In this document: positions 1 through 6,633 of the stretch, piece after piece
How positions within the stretch are numbered: position 1 is the stretch's first letter
How the letters are laid out: every line of letters starts with the position of its first letter
NCBI RefSeq assembly: GCF_000178475.1
Contig: NZ_ADNY01000058.1
Location: 1 to 12,684 of the forward strand
Reading direction: 5' to 3'
Length of the DNA: 12,684 bases
Source: Lactobacillus amylolyticus DSM 11664
Lineage (GTDB): Bacteria; Bacillota; Bacilli; Lactobacillales; Lactobacillaceae
Translations under genes and position numbers: made by a program
The notes under the pieces: model-generated
The model's input: the letters and a program-made list of their open reading frames with translations, nothing else
Told to the model about the DNA's origin: nothing
Databases searched by the model: none

Positions 1-4
1 TTAT

Positions 5-77
5 GGAGGATTAGCTCAGCTGGGAGAGCATCTGCCTTACAAGCAGGAGGTCACAGGTTCGAGCCCTGTATCCTCCA
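5..77 (+). tRNA. tRNA-Val (anticodon TAC)
   Basis: A cloverleaf can be folded by eye: the 7-bp acceptor GGAGGAT pairs with ATCCTCC, the discriminator is A, and the anticodon loop CTTACAA gives TAC. No 3' CCA is encoded. It is the first tRNA of a 16-gene array that must start upstream of the window. Confidence 0.97.
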
Positions 78-79
78 TC

Positions 80-152
<73 letters not shown>

Positions 153-165
153 TGACCCTAATTTT

Positions 166-247
166 GCGGGTGTGGCGGAATTGGCAGACGCGCTAGATTT
201 AGGTTCTAGTGTTTTCGGACGTGTGGGTTCAAGCCCCACCACCCGTA
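166..247 (+). tRNA. tRNA-Leu (anticodon TAG)
   Basis: This is a class II tRNA of 82 nt with a long variable arm. The acceptor GCGGGTG pairs with CACCCGT, leaving a terminal G-U pair, and the discriminator is A. The anticodon stem CTAGA/TCTAG encloses loop TTTAGGT, so the anticodon is TAG. CCA is not encoded. Confidence 0.97.
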
Positions 248-272
248 TTGCCAACCACATATTGACATTTAT

Positions 273-345
273 GCCGATTTAGCTCAGTTGGTAGAGCATC
301 TGTCTTGTAAACAGAGGGTCGTACGTTCAAGTCGTATAATCGGCA
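273..345 (+). tRNA. tRNA-Thr (anticodon TGT)
   Basis: The acceptor GCCGATT pairs perfectly with AATCGGC, the discriminator is A, and the anticodon loop CTTGTAA gives TGT. The T arm is GTACG/CGTAT around TTCAAGT. CCA is not encoded. Confidence 0.97.
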
Positions 346-356
346 TTTTATATTTT

Positions 357-428
357 GCGGAAGTAGTTCAGTGGTAGAACATCACCTTGCCATGGTGGGG
401 GTCGCGGGTTCGAATCCCGTCTTCCGCT
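357..428 (+). tRNA. tRNA-Gly (anticodon GCC)
   Basis: The acceptor GCGGAAG pairs with CTTCCGC, the discriminator is T, and the anticodon loop TTGCCAT gives GCC. The T loop is a normal TTCGAAT, unlike the second tRNA-Gly in this array. CCA is not encoded. Confidence 0.97.
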
Positions 429-437
429 TTCACTTAT

Positions 438-523
438 GCCGGGGTGGCGGAATTGGCAGACGCACGGGACTTAAAATCCCGCGGTTGGTTTCAACCGTAC
501 GAGTTCGACTCTCGTCCTCGGCA
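438..523 (+). tRNA. tRNA-Leu (anticodon TAA)
   Basis: This is a class II tRNA of 86 nt. The acceptor GCCGGGG pairs with CCTCGGC (one G-U), the discriminator is A, and the anticodon loop CTTAAAA gives TAA. The long variable arm is GGTTGG/TCAACC-like. CCA is not encoded. Confidence 0.97.
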
Positions 524-531
524 CTAGTGAT

Positions 532-605
532 GCGCCCTTAGCGCAACTGGATAGAGTGTCTGACTACGAATCAGAAGGTTGAAGGTTCAAATCCTTCAGG
601 GCGCA
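532..605 (+). tRNA. tRNA-Arg (anticodon ACG)
   Basis: The acceptor GCGCCCT pairs with AGGGCGC, the discriminator is A, and the anticodon loop CTACGAA gives ACG. In bacteria A34 of this tRNA is normally deaminated to inosine by TadA, so it should read CGU, CGC and CGA. CCA is not encoded. Confidence 0.97.
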
Positions 606-611
606 TGTTTA

Positions 612-685
612 CGGGAAATGGCTCAGTTTGGTAGAGCACCTGGTTTGGGACCAGGGGGTCGCAGGTTCGAATCCTGTTTTCCCGA
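612..685 (+). tRNA. tRNA-Pro (anticodon TGG)
   Basis: The acceptor CGGGAAA pairs with TTTCCCG, the discriminator is A, and the anticodon loop TTTGGGA gives TGG. CCA is not encoded. Confidence 0.97.
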
Positions 686-713
686 TTGTAATCTACAGGT
701 TACAAAAGGTTTT

Positions 714-787
714 GGCGGTGTAGCTCAGCTGGCTAGAGCGTCCGGTTCATACCCGGGAGGTCGAGGGTTCGATCCCCCCCGCCGCTA
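714..787 (+). tRNA. tRNA-Met, elongator (anticodon CAT)
   Basis: First of three consecutive CAT tRNAs. The acceptor GGCGGTG pairs with CGCCGCT (terminal G-U). There is no C1-A72 mismatch and no triple G-C run in the anticodon stem, which excludes the initiator. The sequence closely resembles the elongator Met tRNA of Bacillus, as I recall it. CCA is not encoded. Confidence 0.9.
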
Positions 788-799
788 TTTTGTAAGCTT

Positions 800-873
800 G
801 GACCTTTAGCTCAATTGGTTAGAGCAGACGGCTCATAACCGTCCTGTCGTAGGTTCGAGTCCTACAAGGTCCA
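800..873 (+). tRNA. tRNA-Ile2 (anticodon CAT, lysidine type)
   Basis: The acceptor GGACCTT pairs perfectly with AAGGTCC, and the loop CTCATAA gives CAT. The body (anticodon stem GACGG/CCGTC, T arm GTAGG/CCTAC) matches the Bacillus Ile2 tRNA type rather than Met, as I recall it. Such a tRNA becomes isoleucine-specific only after TilS converts C34 to lysidine, and it then reads AUA. The Ile assignment is inferred from family resemblance and array position, since the anticodon alone would read as Met. Confidence 0.85.
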
Positions 874-886
874 TAGTGAATATTAT

Positions 887-960
<74 letters not shown>

Positions 961-963
961 TTT

Positions 964-1037
964 GGTCCATTGGAGCAGTGGTTTATCTCGTCTCCCTGTC
1001 ACGGAGAAGATCGTCGGTTCAAATCCGACATGGACCG
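964..1037 (+). tRNA. tRNA-Asp (anticodon GTC), copy 1
   Basis: The acceptor GGTCCAT pairs with ATGGACC, the discriminator is G, and the anticodon loop CTGTCAC gives GTC. It differs from the second copy (2509-2582) at one base, T986 versus C2531. That base sits at about position 22, opposite C13 in the D stem, and neither base forms a standard pair there. Confidence 0.97.
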
Positions 1038-1043
1038 TAAGAT

Positions 1044-1116
1044 GGCTCGGTAGCTCAGTTGGTAGAGCAAAGGATTGAAGCTCCTTGTGTCGGCGGTTCG
1101 ATTCCGTCCCGCGCCA
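1044..1116 (+). tRNA. tRNA-Phe (anticodon GAA), copy 1
   Basis: The anticodon stem AAGGA/TCCTT encloses loop TTGAAGC, giving GAA, and the discriminator is A. The acceptor GGCTCGG against CCGCGCC leaves an unpaired T4·C69. The same mismatch is in the second copy, so it is not a sequencing slip in one locus. Confidence 0.96.
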
Positions 1117-1139
1117 TTCGTTTTGTACTTTGATAAGTT

Positions 1140-1210
1140 GCGGGTATAGTTTAGTGGTAAAACGAAAGCCTTCCAAGCTTTAGTCGCGAGTCCGATTCTC
1201 GTTACCCGCT
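1140..1210 (+). tRNA. tRNA-Gly (anticodon TCC), T-loop variant
   Basis: The acceptor GCGGGTA pairs perfectly with TACCCGC, the discriminator is T, and the anticodon stem AAAGC/GCTTT encloses CTTCCAA, giving TCC. The T loop reads TCCGATT, so the near-universal T55 (pseudouridine in mature tRNA) is C, while D-loop GG is kept. All other stems are intact, so the gene is probably functional. A sequence error cannot be excluded. Confidence 0.95.
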
Positions 1211-1214
1211 TTTT

Positions 1215-1289
<75 letters not shown>

Positions 1290-1291
1290 TT

Positions 1292-1380
1292 GGAGTAGTA
1301 CTCAAGTGGCTGAAGAGGCGCCCCTGCTAAGGGCGTAGGTCGGGTTTCCCGGCGCGAGGGTTCGAATCTCTCCTACTCCG
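1292..1380 (+). tRNA. tRNA-Ser (anticodon GCT)
   Basis: This is a class II tRNA of 89 nt. The acceptor GGAGTAG pairs with CTACTCC, the discriminator is G, and the anticodon loop CTGCTAA gives GCT. A long variable arm is present (GGTCGGG..CCCGGC). It is the last tRNA of the first array, 11 nt before its terminator. Confidence 0.97.
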
Positions 1381-1391
1381 TATTATTGAAT

Positions 1392-1423
1392 AAAGAATCT
1401 TGCTTAGGCAAGGTTCTTTTTTT
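1392..1423 (+). terminator. Rho-independent terminator of tRNA array 1
   Basis: A 12-bp stem (AAAGAATCTTGC against GCAAGGTTCTTT, one T-G pair) with loop TTAG is followed by an unbroken T run to 1423. It ends the first tRNA array and separates it from the pseudogene. Confidence 0.93.
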
Positions 1424-1451
1424 GCTGGTTAAGAAAGATTGGAAATTGAAA

Positions 1452-2057
1452 ATGGATATTAAACCTGAGAACAAGATTGCTCAAAAGATCCAAATAGCAA
1501 CCGCTTTAACCTTTTGGGGGATTCAATAAATCTCTAGCAAATGGAAACGTATCAGGTATATTAAATAGAGGATTAACTATCCTAGGATTTATTTTGGGCC
1601 TTTTTTTGTAGTTTTAATTCATTCGAAGACTAGAAGTCCTTATTGGCGAATAATCGAAATGGTGCCGCTTCTGGTTATTTCAACCTTAGTAGGCTTTATT
1701 CCCGTTAACGTACCTAATTATTACATAGTGCCTTTTCTTGCTTTAGGTATGGCTATGCAGAGTGGGACTTTTAGAAAAATAGATGGGTTAGGGTACAGTA
1801 ATGTATTTACATCTGGAAATTTACGTAAGACGGTTTTATCTTGGAGTCAATTTTATATACTTGATGATGAGAGTCAAAGAGCAAGTGGTAAAGACTATTT
1901 AATTATTGTTCTTCCATTCACATTCGGAGCGTTAATTTCAGCATTAATGCAAAAATGTTTAGGCATTAGAACTATTTGGATTGCAAGTATGATTTTGATT
2001 ATGGCAAATATTGCATATGGAGTATTAGTTAAACAGAAGTATAGGTCAGAAAAATAA
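1452..2057 (+). pseudogene. decayed DUF1275 (YoaK-like) membrane protein gene
   Basis: Pieces of one DUF1275-type protein lie in different frames. An N-terminal piece (MDIKPENK...ALTF) starts at 1452 and meets a TAA at 1527. A piece carrying GNVSGILNRG and a hydrophobic run continues in another frame from about 1516 and is cut by stops near 1609, 1615 and 1651. The C-terminal half is open from about 1659 to 2057 and includes LALGMAMQSGTFRKI and SNVFTSGNLRK, which resemble the family's AMGMQN and T-GNL segments, followed by hydrophobic segments. The membrane region between ALTF and GNV also looks shortened. With two frame changes and several stops, no full product can be made. The ATG at 1659 gives a 132-residue ORF, but no convincing ribosome site or promoter was seen before it. 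The family is a predicted multi-pass membrane protein of unknown function; family assignment is by recognition only. Confidence 0.75.
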
Positions 2058-2075
2058 AAAAGTTGCAAAAAAGGC

Positions 2076-2104
2076 TTGCATAAACTAAAAATATCCTGTA
2101 ATAT
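2076..2104 (+). promoter_or_regulatory. promoter P1 for tRNA array 2
   Basis: TTGCAT (2076-2081) and TAATAT (2099-2104) are separated by exactly 17 nt, with A-tracts upstream. It lies just after the pseudogene end and about 130 nt before tRNA-Glu. It looks like the upstream member of a tandem pair of stable-RNA type. Start site not verified. Confidence 0.7.
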
Positions 2105-2167
2105 AGTTATCGTTGTCGAGGGGCAATGAATAATTTGATCATTTGTTAAAAGATTTCAAAAAAACAT

Positions 2168-2196
2168 TTGACAAATGACCCGCAATCAGTTATTAT
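2168..2196 (+). promoter_or_regulatory. promoter P2 for tRNA array 2
   Basis: A consensus -35 TTGACA (2168-2173), a 17-nt spacer and TATTAT (2191-2196) form the best promoter in the window. An A-rich stretch upstream (AAAAGATTTCAAAAAAA) could act as an UP element. Transcription would begin near 2203, about 30 nt before tRNA-Glu. A perfect 6-bp palindrome, CATTTG-A-CAAATG (2165-2177), spans the -35. Confidence 0.82.
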
Positions 2197-2232
2197 AGTT
2201 AAGTATTCTGCGTTAATTAAGCAAGACTTAAT

Positions 2233-2304
2233 GACCCGTTAGTCAAGTGGTTAAGACACGGCCCTTTCACGGCCGTAACATGGGTTCAAATCCCGTACGG
2301 GTCA
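2233..2304 (+). tRNA. tRNA-Glu (anticodon TTC)
   Basis: The acceptor GACCCGT pairs with ACGGGTC, the discriminator is A, and the anticodon loop CTTTCAC gives TTC. It is the first gene of the second array. CCA is not encoded. Confidence 0.97.
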
Positions 2305-2336
2305 TTGCCAGTTTAATACAGGCATTCATAAGCTAT

Positions 2337-2425
2337 GGAGGATTACCCAAGTGGCTTAAGGGAACGGTTTTGAAAACCGTCAGGCGGGTTATGCTCGCGC
2401 GTGGGTTCAAATCCCACATCCTCCT
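2337..2425 (+). tRNA. tRNA-Ser (anticodon TGA)
   Basis: This is a class II tRNA of 89 nt. The acceptor GGAGGAT pairs with ATCCTCC, the discriminator is T, and the anticodon stem ACGGT/ACCGT encloses TTTGAAA, giving TGA. The long variable arm is GGCGGG..CTCGC. CCA is not encoded. Confidence 0.97.
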
Positions 2426-2431
2426 TAATAT

Positions 2432-2505
<74 letters not shown>

Positions 2506-2508
2506 TTT

Positions 2509-2582
2509 GGTCCATTGGAGCAGTGGTTTACCTCGTCTCCCTGTCACGGAGAAGATCGTCGGTTCAAATCCGACATGGACCG
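2509..2582 (+). tRNA. tRNA-Asp (anticodon GTC), copy 2
   Basis: The loop CTGTCAC gives GTC and the discriminator is G. It is identical to the first copy except for C2531 in the D-stem region. Confidence 0.97.
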
Positions 2583-2588
2583 TAAGAT

Positions 2589-2661
2589 GGCTCGGTAGCT
2601 CAGTTGGTAGAGCAAAGGATTGAAGCTCCTTGTGTCGGCGGTTCGATTCCGTCCCGCGCCA
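2589..2661 (+). tRNA. tRNA-Phe (anticodon GAA), copy 2
   Basis: Identical to 1044-1116, including the T4·C69 mismatch in the acceptor stem. The loop TTGAAGC gives GAA. Confidence 0.96.
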
Positions 2662-2668
2662 TCAGCCC

Positions 2669-2750
2669 GGAGGAGTAGCGAAGTGGCTAAACGCGGCGGT
2701 CTGTAAAACCGCTCTCTCTGAGTTCGGCGGTTCGAATCCACCCTCCTCCA
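2669..2750 (+). tRNA. tRNA-Tyr (anticodon GTA)
   Basis: This is a class II tRNA of 82 nt. The acceptor GGAGGAG pairs perfectly with CTCCTCC, and the anticodon stem GCGGT/ACCGC encloses CTGTAAA, giving GTA. The T stem GGCGG/CCACC contains one C·A mismatch. CCA is not encoded. Confidence 0.97.
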
Positions 2751-2755
2751 TTAAT

Positions 2756-2826
2756 AGGGATATCGTATAATGGTAGTACAGCGGTCTCCAAAACCGCTGA
2801 TGTGGGTTCAATTCCTACTATCCCTG
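2756..2826 (+). tRNA. tRNA-Trp (anticodon CCA)
   Basis: The acceptor AGGGATA pairs with TATCCCT, the discriminator is G, and the anticodon loop CTCCAAA gives CCA. The 3' CCA end is not encoded. Confidence 0.97.
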
Positions 2827-2838
2827 TTTAACCTTCAT

Positions 2839-2912
2839 GGCGGAATTGGTGAAGGGGTTAACACACCGGTTTGTGGATCCGGCATGCGTGGGTTCGAATC
2901 CCACATTCCGCC
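2839..2912 (+). tRNA. tRNA-His (anticodon GTG)
   Basis: The acceptor GCGGAAT pairs with ATTCCGC, and an extra 5' G (G-1, base 2839) faces discriminator C (2912), the hallmark of bacterial tRNA-His. The anticodon is GTG. Positions 31 and 39 at the loop-closing end of the anticodon stem are both T, so that pair is a U·U mismatch. Confidence 0.96.
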
Positions 2913-2919
2913 CTAATAT

Positions 2920-2991
2920 TGGGATATAGCCAAGCGGTAAGGCATTAGACTTTGACTCTAACATGCACTGGTTCGAATCCAGTTATCCCAA
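2920..2991 (+). tRNA. tRNA-Gln (anticodon TTG)
   Basis: The acceptor TGGGATA pairs with TATCCCA, the discriminator is A, and the anticodon loop CTTTGAC gives TTG. In many Firmicutes this tRNA is charged with Glu and then amidated by GatCAB; nothing in the window tells which route applies here. Confidence 0.97.
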
Positions 2992-3011
2992 TTTGTTAAT
3001 AATAAGCTCAT

Positions 3012-3082
<71 letters not shown>

Positions 3083-3119
3083 TTAACCAGCTACTATAAG
3101 CTGAATAAATTAATATCAT

Positions 3120-3204
3120 GGCGGTGTGGCGGAATTGGCAGACGCGTCAGACTCAAAATCTGGTGTCCGTTTAGGACGTATCGGTTCGACCCCGATCACC
3201 GCTA
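3120..3204 (+). tRNA. tRNA-Leu (anticodon CAA)
   Basis: This is a class II tRNA of 85 nt. The acceptor GGCGGTG pairs with CACCGCT (terminal G-U), and the anticodon stem CAGA/TCTG region encloses CTCAAAA, giving CAA. The variable arm is TGTCC..GGACG. It is the last gene of array 2. Confidence 0.97.
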
Positions 3205-3211
3205 TATTTAT

Positions 3212-3240
3212 AAGATCTAGCTATGGCTAGATCTTTTTTT
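3212..3240 (+). terminator. Rho-independent terminator of tRNA array 2
   Basis: A perfect 10-bp stem, AAGATCTAGC/GCTAGATCTT, with loop TATG runs into a T tract. It lies 7 nt after tRNA-Leu(CAA) and isolates the array from the envelope genes. Confidence 0.95.
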
Positions 3241-3272
3241 GTTGATAAAATATTTATATTTTTTAATATAAA

Positions 3273-3301
3273 TTGCTAATATTGCTTATAATCTCTATAA
3301 T
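3273..3301 (+). promoter_or_regulatory. promoter of the lafA-lafB-UPF0104 operon
   Basis: TTGCTA (3273-3278), a 17-nt spacer and consensus TATAAT (3296-3301) lie just before the ribosome site GGAGG (3312-3316) of the first glycosyltransferase. The 5' leader would be only about 15 nt, leaving no room for a riboswitch. Confidence 0.78.
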
Positions 3302-3323
3302 ACCTATATACGGAGGTATTTAG

Positions 3324-4496
3324 ATGAATATTGGTCTTTTCACCGATACATATTATCCGCAAATTAGCGGAGTAGCTACATCGATTAAAACTTTAAAAGA
3401 TGCTCTGGAAAAACAGGGGCACAATGTTTTTATTTTTACTACAACTGACCCGAATCTTAAAAAGGGAACAGTGGAGCCAAACATCTTTCGTTTTAGCAGC
3501 ATCCCCTTTGTTTCTTTTAAAGAAAGAAGAATTGCTTTTCGAGGTTTTTTTGAAGCCGCAAAAGTTGCTAAAGAAGTTAAGCTAGATGTAGTTCACACTC
3601 AAACTGAATTTGCTTTGGGGATGATTGGGAAATATGTAGCACATCAACTAAAAATTCCCGCAATTCATACTTATCATACGATGTATGAGGATTATCTCCA
3701 TTATGTTTTAAATGGGCACTTACTGAGACCTTACCATGTTAAGCAATTTACTAAAGGCTATTTAAAAAATATGGATGGTGTGATTGCACCCAGTGTTCGC
3801 GTAAAGGACCTTTTAACCCGCTATGGCGTTAAAATTCCGATGAGGGTTATTCCAACCGGAGTAGATATTGCAGCCATGAATGCCGACGCTAAACGGGATG
3901 TACGAAAGGATTTAGGCATTTCTGCTACAGCACCTGTGATTTTGACGTTAAGTCGAATAGCTGCAGAAAAGAAAATTGATCGAATTTTAAATATCATGCC
4001 CGATATCGTAGAACAGATCCCAGATGTAAAGCTAGTGATCGCTGGTGATGGTCCTGATGTTGATATTTTAAAAGAACAGGTTGAACGATTAACTTTAGAA
4101 GATTCCGTTATTTTTGCTGGCAATGTCGAACATGGAGATGTTGGCAATTTTTATCGGATGGCTGACTTGTTTGTTTCAGCAAGTGATACGGAAACGCAAG
4201 GGTTAACTTATATTGAAGCTTTAGCGTCTGGTACAAAATGTGTTGTTTATGATACCGATTATACAGAGCATGTTTTTGATAACAGCACTTTAGGTAAAGT
4301 ATTTACAACGCGTGAAGAGATGCTGACAGATATTTTGAATTATCTTAAACAGGGACATCAAGATATTCCTGAAACTGAATTAGAAGAAAAATTAAATCAA
4401 ATTTCTGCCGATCATTTTGCAACAGAAGTTCACGATTTTTATGATTATGCTATTGCAAACTATCAGGAAAAGCAGGAAGAGGAACTAAATGATTAG
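3324..4496 (+). CDS. lafA: GT4 diacylglycerol glucosyltransferase, LafA-like
   Basis: A GT-B fold, GT4-family glycosyltransferase of 390 residues. By family (Listeria LafA, enterococcal BgsB type) it is expected to transfer glucose from UDP-glucose to diacylglycerol at the cytoplasmic membrane, making the monoglucosyl lipid that starts the glycolipid/LTA anchor. The N-terminal acceptor domain opens with IGLFTDTYYPQISGVATSI (residues 3-21), typical of this lipid-modifying group. The C-terminal donor domain has LSRIAAEKKID (209-219) with the basic residues that contact UDP, GDGP (241-244), and the EX7E motif at E290/E298. The start is fixed by GGAGG 7 nt upstream. It overlaps the next gene by 8 nt, so the two are translationally coupled. 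Sugar and linkage are inferred from the family, not visible in sequence. Confidence 0.88.
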   Translation: MNIGLFTDTYYPQISGVATSIKTLKDALEKQGHNVFIFTTTDPNLKKGTVEPNIFRFSSIPFVSFKERRIAFRGFFEAAKVAKEVKLDVVHTQTEFALGMIGKYVAHQLKIPAIHTYHTMYEDYLHYVLNGHLLRPYHVKQFTKGYLKNMDGVIAPSVRVKDLLTRYGVKIPMRVIPTGVDIAAMNADAKRDVRKDLGISATAPVILTLSRIAAEKKIDRILNIMPDIVEQIPDVKLVIAGDGPDVDILKEQVERLTLEDSVIFAGNVEHGDVGNFYRMADLFVSASDTETQGLTYIEALASGTKCVVYDTDYTEHVFDNSTLGKVFTTREEMLTDILNYLKQGHQDIPETELEEKLNQISADHFATEVHDFYDYAIANYQEKQEEELND

Positions 4497-5532
4497 AATT
4501 AATATGTTTTCTCAAGCTGATACAGTTAAAGGGCAGGGTGTTGGTTCTGCCTATAACGAGCTAATTAACTTGCTGAGAAAAGATTTAACTGATGAATTTT
4601 ATGTAACGATTAATAAATATGGCAATAGTGATTTAACTCACTATCACACGATCAATCCGACATATTATGCCAACAGTTTTTCTCCTGCTCGTGGACGAAA
4701 AATTGGTTATGTTCATTTCTTGCCTGACACATTGGAAGGCTCAATTAAACTACCAGGTTTTGCTAAAAAAGTATTCTATAATTACGTCATTGACTTTTAT
4801 AAAAGAATGGATCAGATTGTCGTAGTTAATCCAATTTTTATTGATAAATTAGTTAAATACGGAATTAAACGCGATAAAGTAAAATATATTCCTAACTTTG
4901 TTTCAAGAGAAGAATTTTATACTGAGCCCTTAACCAAGAAAAATGCATTTCGTCATCAATTAGGCATTCCGTTAGATAAATTCGTCGTATTTGGCGATGG
5001 TCAAGTGCAGCAAAGAAAAGGCGTGGATGACTTTGCCAAAATGGCAGAAGCCAACCCAGACGTACAATTTATTTGGGCAGGTGGCTTTTCATTTGGCAAG
5101 ATTACGGATGGCTATAATCATTACAAGGAATTGGTTGATAATCCTCCTAAGAATTTAAAGTTTACGGGGATTGTTGATCGAGCAAAATTGGTCGATTACC
5201 TGAATATTGCTGATTTATTTTTATTGCCATCTTTTGATGAATTATTCCCAATGTCGGTTTTAGAAGCCTTTAGTTGTGGTACGCCAGTTTTATTGCGGGA
5301 TTTGGATTTATATAAAGCGATTATTGATGGCTATTACATGAAGGGGCAGGATTTTGATGAAATGAATGCCCAATTAAGACAAGCAATCAAGGATAAAAGT
5401 CTGTTGAAGAAATACCAGGCTTTATCTGAACAGGCGAGTGCGCAATATTCAGAAGAACATCTAGCTAAGATTTGGAATGATTTTTATCACGAGCAATATG
5501 AACTTGGAAAAAAGTTAGGACAAATTCACTAA
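4489..5532 (+). CDS. lafB: GT4 glycolipid glycosyltransferase, LafB/CpoA-like
   Basis: A second GT4 glycosyltransferase, 347 residues, different from its upstream partner. The N-terminus carries GQGVGSAYNEL (15-25), typical of the LafB/CpoA group that adds the second hexose (galactose or glucose, usually alpha-1,2) to glucosyl-diacylglycerol. The donor domain shows GDGQVQQRKGV (169-179) with R176/K177 for the nucleotide sugar, and the EX7E motif at E251/E259 in FDELFPMSVLEAF. No transmembrane helix is evident, so the enzyme is probably peripheral on the inner membrane face. It starts inside the end of the preceding gene (8-nt overlap, AGGA 5 nt before ATG) and its stop directly abuts the next ATG. 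The donor sugar cannot be decided from sequence alone. Confidence 0.87.
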   Translation: MIRINMFSQADTVKGQGVGSAYNELINLLRKDLTDEFYVTINKYGNSDLTHYHTINPTYYANSFSPARGRKIGYVHFLPDTLEGSIKLPGFAKKVFYNYVIDFYKRMDQIVVVNPIFIDKLVKYGIKRDKVKYIPNFVSREEFYTEPLTKKNAFRHQLGIPLDKFVVFGDGQVQQRKGVDDFAKMAEANPDVQFIWAGGFSFGKITDGYNHYKELVDNPPKNLKFTGIVDRAKLVDYLNIADLFLLPSFDELFPMSVLEAFSCGTPVLLRDLDLYKAIIDGYYMKGQDFDEMNAQLRQAIKDKSLLKKYQALSEQASAQYSEEHLAKIWNDFYHEQYELGKKLGQIH

Positions 5533-6558
5533 ATGAATAAAAAGCATTTATGGGGCATACTGATTGTCTTAATGATCAGCGCCCTTGTACTTTATACGGA
5601 TTTAAAATCAACTCCCGTTGACCAGATTGCTAAAGCAGTACAAGGAATGAACTGGTGGGCTTTTGCCGGGATTTTTCTGCTGATGCTTTTATCATATGTT
5701 TTTGAAGCTGGAATTTTAGCAACCCTAGCTAAGAGAAAAAATGAACCTAAAAGATCAAAATGGTCATTTTTCAGAATTCCAATTATTCAGGCATTGTTCA
5801 ATGCCATAACGCCATTATCTACAGGGGGTCAGCCTTCACAATTGGCCGCGATGGTTCAAATGGGAATTGAAGGTGGACGAGCAACTTCGCTATTATTGAT
5901 GAAGTTTATCATCTATCAGGTTATAGTTTTTTTGGCTTATATTGTTACAATTGTCTTTGGTTTTCACATGGTCGCTACCAAGTTTGCAGGTCTGGCAATT
6001 TTTATAGTCATTGGCCTATTGATCCATGTATGCTCAACGCTTTTTTTATTGGCAATTATGTTTGCTTACAATTGGACAAAAAAGGCAACTAATTGGCTAA
6101 TGAATCTGTTAGCTAGATTTACAAATGCTGAAAAGGTGGAAAAATGGCGCCAGGCTACAATGGAAAAAATTGAAACGTTTTATGCCGAAAGCCAGAAACT
6201 AAAACATGAAAAAAAGAAGTTAATTTTAGCAACTTTGTTAACAATCCTTCAACTTTTGTGTTTCTATTCAATTCCCTTTATGGTGTTAGTTTCCTTAAAC
6301 GTTCATGCTTCATGGTTTGCTGTAACGCAAATGAATATCATGATCATCATGTTTATGGCAATTATCCCCATTCCAGGGGCTTCAGGTGGTGCGGAATATA
6401 GTTTTCAAACTCTATTCTCAACATTTGTTGCCAGCAGTGGTTCTCTTGTTTTAGGGATGTTTTTATGGCGCTTTGCAACTTATTTCTTTGGCATGATCTT
6501 AGGTATCTTCGGTTGGATTTTTAAACCTGAAAAAATAAAAAGTGCTGAAGATAATTAA
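5533..6558 (+). CDS. UPF0104 / LPG-synthase-TM flippase-like membrane protein
   Basis: A 341-residue multi-pass membrane protein of the UPF0104 group (the transmembrane half of MprF, COG0392-like). Hydrophobic segments lie at about 7-22, 42-64, 122-144, 152-177, 228-255, 263-280 and 303-331. Two conserved-looking polar motifs sit in the membrane region: NAITPLSTGGQPSQ (90-103) and PIPGASGGAEYSF (279-291). At this length it lacks the soluble aminoacyl-transferase half of MprF, so it should not aminoacylate lipid by itself. The ATG follows the upstream stop with no gap and only a distant AGGA, implying translational coupling to lafB. Position and family suggest it moves or handles the glycolipid anchor across the membrane (compare the third gene of the Listeria laf locus). 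That role is inference. Confidence 0.82.
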   Translation: MNKKHLWGILIVLMISALVLYTDLKSTPVDQIAKAVQGMNWWAFAGIFLLMLLSYVFEAGILATLAKRKNEPKRSKWSFFRIPIIQALFNAITPLSTGGQPSQLAAMVQMGIEGGRATSLLLMKFIIYQVIVFLAYIVTIVFGFHMVATKFAGLAIFIVIGLLIHVCSTLFLLAIMFAYNWTKKATNWLMNLLARFTNAEKVEKWRQATMEKIETFYAESQKLKHEKKKLILATLLTILQLLCFYSIPFMVLVSLNVHASWFAVTQMNIMIIMFMAIIPIPGASGGAEYSFQTLFSTFVASSGSLVLGMFLWRFATYFFGMILGIFGWIFKPEKIKSAEDN

Positions 6559-6633
6559 ATTTTACCGAAATTCACTATCTGATTTGTTTTTAGTCAAATT
6601 AAGCGTAGTAAAATTACGAATAGGAGGAGAAAA

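Noticed and set aside
579..809. Open reading frame of 76 codons on the plus strand
   Set aside because: It runs through tRNA-Arg, Pro and Met genes. The apparent protein is translated tRNA sequence and has no ribosome site.
1659..2057. The 132-codon frame as an intact gene
   Set aside because: The family's N-terminal half lies upstream in other frames with stops, no clear ribosome site precedes the ATG, and no promoter follows the array terminator. Treated as part of a pseudogene.
3241..3323. Riboswitch or T-box leader before lafA
   Set aside because: The promoter ends at 3301 and translation starts at 3324, leaving too little leader for a structured RNA.
3821..4147. Minus-strand frame of 108 codons inside lafA
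   Set aside because: It lies wholly within a clear GT4 gene, and its low-complexity Ser/Thr/Ile composition is typical of an antisense shadow.
6557..6616. Inverted repeat AATTTTAC...GTAAAATT before ltaS
   Set aside because: The arms are short, AT-only apart from one pair, and more than 40 nt apart, as expected by chance in AT-rich spacers.
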